From Sphingomonas sp. Leaf22 (lineage in GTDB: Bacteria > Pseudomonadota > Alphaproteobacteria > Sphingomonadales > Sphingomonadaceae): a stretch of 64,000 nt of DNA. Both the position numbers and the translations under genes were made by a program. The notes under the pieces were generated by a model that saw only the letters and a program-made list of their open reading frames with translations, had not been told where the DNA came from and did not search any database. Below, piece after piece: positions 59,803 through 64,000 of this stretch; positions within the stretch are counted from its first letter, which is position 1; the number at the start of each line of letters is the position of its first letter. The stretch lies in contig NZ_LMKP01000001.1 of NCBI RefSeq assembly GCF_001421715.1, positions 273,682 to 337,681 of the forward strand, written 5' to 3'.

Positions 59803-60197
59803 AGGCGCTGTTCCCGCACGAGGCGACGACCGCCGGCATCGCGGTGCGGGTATCGGCGACCTATCTGCCCGAACAGTCGCAGCCCGCGCTGGGCCGTTGG
59901 TTCTGGGCCTATCACATCCGCATCGAAAACGGGTCGGATCGCACCGTCCAGTTGCTGACCCGCCACTGGATCATCACCGACGGCCGCGGCGAACGGCATA
60001 GCGTGGAGGGTGAAGGCGTGATCGGCGAGCTCCCCGTGATCGAACCGGGCAACAGCTTCGACTATGTGTCGGGCTGTCCGCTCTCGACGTCGAGCGGCAT
60101 GATGCAGGGCAGCTATCAGATGCTCGCCGATGACGGGGATACGTTCGACGTGACCATCCCGCGCTTTGCCCTGCTGGCACCGGCGGTCGGAGCATGA
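59799..60197 (+). CDS. apaG: ApaG family protein
   Basis: This is a 132-residue protein, the normal length for ApaG, a fibronectin-III-like fold. Landmarks are VRVSATYLPEQSQP, WFWAYHIRIEN, VQLLTRHWIITDGRG, GEGVIGELPVIEPG, FDYVSGCPLST and GSYQMLADDG. ApaG proteins are linked to cobalt resistance and magnesium efflux in some enterics, but their biochemical role remains unclear. It overlaps metZ upstream and the LysR gene downstream, both as ATGA, so all three are read from one transcript. Confidence 0.95.
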   Translation: MKALFPHEATTAGIAVRVSATYLPEQSQPALGRWFWAYHIRIENGSDRTVQLLTRHWIITDGRGERHSVEGEGVIGELPVIEPGNSFDYVSGCPLSTSSGMMQGSYQMLADDGDTFDVTIPRFALLAPAVGA

Positions 60198-60985
60198 AGC
60201 GGACGCACCTCCCGCTGAACGGTCTGCGCGTGCTGGATGCCGCCGCACGGCACCTGTCGTTCACCCGCGCCGCCGACGAATTGGCGGTGACGCCGGCGGC
60301 GGTCGGGCAGCAGGTCCGCGCGCTGGAGGATACGCTGGGCGTCGTCCTGTTCCGGCGCACGACCCGTGGTCTGGAGCTGACGCCCGAGGGGGAGGCCGGA
60401 CTGGTCGCACTGCGCGGCGGCTTCCTGCAATTCGAGGAAGCGGTCCGCGCGATGCAGGCGGGCCAGTCGTCCAAGTCGCTGACCATCGCCGCCCCGCGGG
60501 ACCTGACCCAGAAGTGGCTGCTCCCGCGCCTGTCGCGGATCGCGACGACCGATCCCGAACTGCGCTTCGCCCTGGTCGCGTCCGACGATGCGATCGACTT
60601 TACCGAAGCCAATCTCGACCTCGCCATCCGCTGGGGCGACGGGCCGGGCGCGCATGAGGGCGAGGCGCTCGAATCGGACGGCATGGTCACGATCGAACGC
60701 GCCGGCGGCGGTGCGGACACGCGGATCGGCTGGGCCGGGTGCGAACCGGAGGATGCGTCGGCGCTGGTCCGGGTCGCGGACGCCGGCCTCGCGATCGACG
60801 CGGCGGTGGCGGGACTGGGCCGGGCGACGGTGCCCGAACTGCTCGCGCGCGGCGATATCGCCGCCGGACGGGCGGCGGTGGTCGGCGAACCGAAGGGCGG
60901 CCGGCAGGGATATTGGCTGGTCGCGCCGCTCCCGCAATGGCGACAGGCGAAGGTGAAGGCGTTGGTCGACGCATTGGCGGGGTAG
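60194..60985 (+). CDS. LysR-family transcriptional regulator (GcvA-like, short)
   Basis: This is a 263-residue regulator with an N-terminal winged helix (LNGLRVLDAAARHLSFTRAA, then ELAVTPAAVGQQVRALEDTL) that resembles GcvA-type LysR proteins. The co-inducer domain (about 90-263) is about 30 residues shorter than usual LysR members, lacking part of the second lobe, but it remains open and ordered. It overlaps apaG (ATGA), so it is co-transcribed with metZ-apaG rather than divergent from its target, which is uncommon for this family. Confidence 0.85.
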   Translation: MKRTHLPLNGLRVLDAAARHLSFTRAADELAVTPAAVGQQVRALEDTLGVVLFRRTTRGLELTPEGEAGLVALRGGFLQFEEAVRAMQAGQSSKSLTIAAPRDLTQKWLLPRLSRIATTDPELRFALVASDDAIDFTEANLDLAIRWGDGPGAHEGEALESDGMVTIERAGGGADTRIGWAGCEPEDASALVRVADAGLAIDAAVAGLGRATVPELLARGDIAAGRAAVVGEPKGGRQGYWLVAPLPQWRQAKVKALVDALAG

Positions 60986-61070
60986 GCGCAAAGCCCCCGT
61001 TGCCCGCGACCAATCCATTCTACCGCGCCGCCGGCTTGCCCCGGTGCGCGGTCCGGGCCATCTGCACTCC

Positions 61071-62063
61071 ATGCACACCGCCCATGACACCCTCGCTCTG
61101 ATCGGCAACACGCCCCTCGTCCGCCTGAAAGGGCCGAGCGAGGCCGCCGGGGCGGAGATTTTCGCCAAGTGCGAATTTGCCAATCCCGGTGCCAGCGTGA
61201 AGGATCGCGCCGCGCTGTCGATCGTCGAGGATGCCGAGGCGCGTGGAGCCATCCAGCCCGGCGGGACGATCGTCGAGGGCACGGCGGGCAATACCGGTAT
61301 CGGGCTGGCGCTGGTCGCCAATGCCAAGGGCTATCGCACGATCATCGTGATGCCCGAGACGCAGAGCCGCGAAAAGATGGACACGCTGCGCGCGCTGGGG
61401 GCCGAGCTGGTGCTGGTCCCGGCCGCGCCCTATTCGAACCCCGGCCATTTCGTGCACACCAGCAGGCGGATCGCCGAGGAAACGCCGAATGCGATCTGGG
61501 CCAACCAGTTCGACAATATCGCCAATCGCCGCGCGCACATCACCGGCACCGCGGCCGAGATCTGGGAGCAGATGGACGGGCGGATCGACGGGTTCACCTG
61601 CGCGGCCGGGACCGGCGGGACGCTGGCCGGGGTTGGGCTGGGCCTGAAGGAAAAGGACGAATCGGTCACCATCGCGCTGACCGATCCGCACGGCGCGGCG
61701 CTGTACGATTACTATGCCCATGGCGAATTGCGGTCGGAAGGATCGTCGGTCGCCGAAGGGATCGGGCAGGGGCGGATCACCGCCAATCTCGACGGTGCGC
61801 CGATCGACACCCAGTTCCGCGTGTCGGACGCCGAGGGCATGGTCTGGGTCCGCCGCCTGCTGGCCGAGGAAGGACTGTGTCTGGGCCTGTCGTCCGGCAT
61901 CAACGTCGCGGGCGCGGTGCTGCTCGCCCGGCAATTGGGGCCGGGCAGCCGCGTCGTGACGATCCTGTGCGACACCGGCTTCCGGTACCTGTCGACGCTC
62001 TACAATCCCGAATGGTTAATGGCGAAGGGGTTGGTGGTCGACAGCGCGGAGACTTCGGCCTAA
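61071..62063 (+). CDS. cysK: Cysteine synthase (O-acetylserine sulfhydrylase) family
   Basis: This is a 330-residue PLP enzyme. It has LALIGNTPLVRLKG at the start, Lys44 in ANPGASVKDRAAL as the PLP Schiff-base lysine, the phosphate-binding EGTAGNTGIGLALVA, the PETQSREKMDTLRALGAELV segment, GTGGTLAGVG and GLSSGINVAGAV. Together these match cysteine synthase, which makes cysteine from O-acetylserine and sulfide. Cystathionine beta-synthase-like enzymes are close relatives, so the precise donor is inferred. The metZ cluster upstream points to sulfur metabolism. The start is ATG at 61071; upstream codons show no homology pattern. Confidence 0.9.
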   Translation: MHTAHDTLALIGNTPLVRLKGPSEAAGAEIFAKCEFANPGASVKDRAALSIVEDAEARGAIQPGGTIVEGTAGNTGIGLALVANAKGYRTIIVMPETQSREKMDTLRALGAELVLVPAAPYSNPGHFVHTSRRIAEETPNAIWANQFDNIANRRAHITGTAAEIWEQMDGRIDGFTCAAGTGGTLAGVGLGLKEKDESVTIALTDPHGAALYDYYAHGELRSEGSSVAEGIGQGRITANLDGAPIDTQFRVSDAEGMVWVRRLLAEEGLCLGLSSGINVAGAVLLARQLGPGSRVVTILCDTGFRYLSTLYNPEWLMAKGLVVDSAETSA

Positions 62064-62074
62064 CACGCTTCCGA

Positions 62075-62353
62075 ATGTTGCCACGGTCCGATCAATCGCA
62101 ACTGCTGCAACGCCTGCGCGTCGGCGCGACCGGTCTCGTGCTGGTCGTGTTTCTGATTGTGCTCGCCAGTGCATTGTTCCGCTCCGCGATCGACGAACCG
62201 CCGATCGGCGAGGATGTCGCGACTTTGGAGGGTTCGGCGAATGCCGCGCTCGCCAATCTGACCGCGAGCAATCCCGACGAACCGCTTGCCGAACTGGGCA
62301 TATCGCCGGGCACCGCGCCGGGCGATAACGCGGCAACCCCCGAAACGCGCTGA
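62075..62353 (+). CDS. Small single-span membrane protein
   Basis: This is a 92-residue protein with one clear membrane helix (about residues 17-38, GATGLVLVVFLIVLASALF) and an acidic C-terminal tail ending DNAATPETR. It has no recognised domain. It lies 11 bp after cysK and may be co-transcribed. An ATG at 62075 fits the frame but has no strong ribosome site. Function unknown. Confidence 0.65.
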   Translation: MLPRSDQSQLLQRLRVGATGLVLVVFLIVLASALFRSAIDEPPIGEDVATLEGSANAALANLTASNPDEPLAELGISPGTAPGDNAATPETR

Positions 62354-62794
62354 ACCCTCCGCTCACGTCGGCACCGTCTGCCGCGTGATCCCCTCTGCGA
62401 TTGACGGTCGTTCGCCGCTGCCGATGCGGCGGTGCAACCGGTTCCCTGTCCGGAGTCGAGGAACTCAGCGCGTGCCAGTCTCGCCCGACTGCGACGGTCC
62501 GGCCGCCCATCCGCACCTGTCGCGCACCGCCTTCTACCCCGAATGGGGTACCCTCCCATCCCCGTGCCCGGCAAAGAGGAAAAGTGCTTGAGAACAAACA
62601 ACGTACATCTCATAAATTGACGTCGCGGTGGGGTAAAATCCCATCCTCACCCAACTTCGCCCATTGTGACCCAGATCTAGTTTTGATACTTCCTTAACCG
62701 TCACAGGGGGCAGGTCCTGGGATCGTCGAATCTTCTCGCGCGGCGCGTATTTGCCGGGCGCGACGCTTCTCCTGCGTGACCGAACAGGGGCGAT
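62354..62794. promoter_or_regulatory. Promoter/leader region of the mraZ-rsmH division cluster
   Basis: This is 441 bp without a credible gene. The first 200 bp are GC-rich and featureless. From about 62600 the sequence becomes AT-richer and contains the MraZ-box array at 62640-62673, then TTTTGATACTTCCTTAACCG (62682-62701), which may contain the promoter core; TTAACC is also a CtrA-like half-site. I cannot fix a -35/-10 pair. A ribosome site AGGGG (62786-62790) precedes the mraZ GTG. Confidence 0.5.
62640..62673 (-). promoter_or_regulatory. Four MraZ boxes at 10-bp spacing
   Basis: On the minus strand TGGG occurs four times at exactly 10-bp steps (CCCA at 62640-62643, 62650-62653, 62660-62663, 62670-62673 on the plus strand), giving TGGGN-N5 direct repeats. 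This is the known MraZ binding pattern (TGGGN repeats spaced by 5 bp), here with four rather than the usual three units and in reverse orientation to mraZ. It lies 122-155 bp upstream of the mraZ start and supports autoregulation. Confidence 0.75.
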
Positions 62795-63265
62795 GTGTCG
62801 GACAGGGAACTCTACCTGAGCTATGGGCTACAGGCGGTCGACGCGAAGGGTCGCGTCGCAGTGCCTGCCAAGCTGCGCTCGGTGCTGGAGAAGAACGCCG
62901 ACGCCCGCGAACTGCTCATCAAGCGGCACGGCAAGCATGTCTGCCTCAGCGCGTTCGACACTGCCTGGCCCAAAATCCTCTATTCGCGCCGGCCGCAGGG
63001 CAGCGACGAGGATGTCGACACCGATTACAATGTGGCGGGCAAGGCGTTCGGCAACCTCGAATCGGCACCGTTCGACAGCGCCGGGCGCTTCGTGCTGCCG
63101 ACCTTCTATCGTCGCCGGGCGAAGATCGACAAATGGGCGTTCTTCCATGGGCGCGGCGACACCTTCAACATCTGGGACCCGTTCACCCTGATCGCCGATG
63201 CCGAGATCGACGCCGATACGCGCGAGCTGTGCGAATTCCTGATGGAAGAGAAGGGGCTGCAATGA
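62795..63265 (+). CDS. mraZ: Transcriptional regulator MraZ
   Basis: This is a 156-residue DNA-binding protein of the division and cell-wall cluster. It contains two AbrB-like repeats: [15 protein letters not shown] near residue 14 and [15 protein letters not shown] near residue 93, the pair that defines MraZ. MraZ represses its own operon by binding TGGGN repeats, which are present upstream. The start is GTG at 62795 with AGGGG 4 bp upstream. The stop overlaps the rsmH ATG (ATGA). Confidence 0.95.
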   Translation: MSDRELYLSYGLQAVDAKGRVAVPAKLRSVLEKNADARELLIKRHGKHVCLSAFDTAWPKILYSRRPQGSDEDVDTDYNVAGKAFGNLESAPFDSAGRFVLPTFYRRRAKIDKWAFFHGRGDTFNIWDPFTLIADAEIDADTRELCEFLMEEKGLQ

Positions 63266-64000
63266 CCGCCGCTTCCCACATTCCGGTGCTGCTGGTCGAG
63301 GCCGTCGCGGCGCTCGCGATCCAGCCGGGCGAGACCCATGTCGACGCGACGTTCGGCGCGGGCGGCTACACGCGTGCCATGCTCGCGGCCGGCGCGCGGG
63401 TGATCGCGTTCGACCGCGATCCGACCGCGCACGTCGCCGCCAGGCCGCTGCTCGACGAAGCCGGCGACCGGCTGCTGCTGATCGAGGCACCTTTTTCGGC
63501 GATGGCGGGTGAATTGGCGGCGCGCGGCATTGACGCGGTCGACGGGGTCGTCATGGATATCGGCGTATCCTCGATGCAGCTCGATCAGGCCGATCGAGGC
63601 TTTTCCTTTCAATCGGATGGCCCCCTCGACATGCGGATGAGCCGGGAAGGCATGACGGCGGCCGAATGGCTGAACACTGCCGATGAGGCCGAGATTTCCG
63701 ACGTGCTCGACCGCTATGGCGAGGAGCCGCGCCACCGCCGCGTCGCGAACTTCATCGTCGGCGCGCGGCCGCTGTCGCGCACCGGCGAACTGGCGGCGGT
63801 CGTGCGCCGGGCGCTCGGCCACCGTCCGCATGAAAAGAAGGACCCGGCGACCCGCGCGTTCCAGGCGGTCCGTATCCACCTGAACGACGAACTGGGCGAA
63901 CTGACCGCCGGGCTCGACGCGGCGGAGCGGGTACTGCGTCCCGGCGGGCGGTTGTCGGTGGTCAGCTTCCACAGCCTCGAGGACCGTATCGTGAAGCGTT
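63262..64000 (+). CDS. rsmH: 16S rRNA m4C1402 methyltransferase, cut by window end
   Basis: The first 246 codons of RsmH (MraW) are present; the rest lies beyond the window. Recognisable blocks are [13 protein letters not shown], the SAM-binding [15 protein letters not shown] and [70 protein letters not shown] and [20 protein letters not shown]. It methylates N4 of C1402 in 16S rRNA. The start ATG at 63262 is coupled to the mraZ stop. It is the second gene of the mra/fts cluster, whose later genes should follow. Confidence 0.95.
   Translation, partial: MTAASHIPVLLVEAVAALAIQPGETHVDATFGAGGYTRAMLAAGARVIAFDRDPTAHVAARPLLDEAGDRLLLIEAPFSAMAGELAARGIDAVDGVVMDIGVSSMQLDQADRGFSFQSDGPLDMRMSREGMTAAEWLNTADEAEISDVLDRYGEEPRHRRVANFIVGARPLSRTGELAAVVRRALGHRPHEKKDPATRAFQAVRIHLNDELGELTAGLDAAERVLRPGGRLSVVSFHSLEDRIVKR

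Noticed and set aside
62617-62639. TTGACG ... TAAAAT as the mraZ promoter
   Set aside because: The spacing is 11 bp, too short for a sigma70 promoter; the MraZ boxes start directly after it.

Overview
The window is GC-rich and densely packed. Gene content and order point to an alphaproteobacterium of the Sphingomonadaceae (Sphingomonas-like). The signs are a TonB-dependent receptor next to paired flavin-dependent halogenases, many HWE-type histidine kinases, a LOV photoreceptor, GH43/GH39/GH13 glycosidases, SleB-type hydrolase, DUF454 and LapA proteins, and the mraZ-rsmH start of a division/cell-wall cluster. This is inference from families and synteny; there is no rRNA in the window to confirm it. 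I see no prophage, CRISPR array, rRNA or intact transposase gene.

Layout. 0.3-9.9 kb (mostly minus strand): pyrF and a LapA-like protein; a patatin-like protein coupled to an endonuclease/exonuclease/phosphatase protein; an OmpR-type response regulator and sensor kinase behind a secreted four-EF-hand protein; a GST; a PhyH-type dioxygenase coupled to a secreted SGNH hydrolase. 10.4-14.4 kb (plus): a tight four-gene cassette (DUF459 SGNH, second SGNH, AlgI-like MBOAT acyltransferase, small membrane protein) that looks like an extracytoplasmic O-acylation machine. 14.6-16 kb: cell-wall hydrolase and DUF454 protein. 16-23.2 kb: a signalling block with a PAS/GAF hybrid kinase diverging from a LOV protein, a CheB-CheR-PAS-HWE kinase fusion and a single-domain response regulator, the last three in overlapping genes. 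23.2-29.1 kb: exopolysaccharide-type genes (GH5, flippase, three glycosyltransferases).

29.3-49.2 kb is mainly carbohydrate scavenging: two halogenases and a TonB receptor diverging from a secreted GH13 alpha-glucosidase; a radical SAM protein; a LacI regulator diverging from an MFS transporter translationally coupled to a GH43 beta-xylosidase; PhoD; a TetR regulator with an apparently orphaned target promoter; a PQQ-type sugar dehydrogenase lipoprotein; and a GH39 beta-xylosidase. LacI-type palindromes sit in both divergent promoter regions. 49.3-56.4 kb: a DUF389 membrane protein, then a receiver protein, an HWE kinase and a second hybrid kinase whose core closely resembles the one at 16-18.6 kb. 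56.6-64 kb: tRNA-Glu, recJ, a coupled metZ-apaG-LysR run, cysK, and mraZ-rsmH, preceded by four TGGGN repeats at 10-bp spacing (MraZ boxes).

The most notable unlisted structure is a pair of non-coding elements (10036-10225 and 29081-29321). They share near-identical 20-bp terminal inverted repeats ending in CTAG but have unrelated, internally palindromic cores: a REPIN-like core in the first and nested hairpins in the second. They look like a MITE-type family. The second copy supplies the stop codon of one flanking gene and ends 1 bp before the stop codon of the other.
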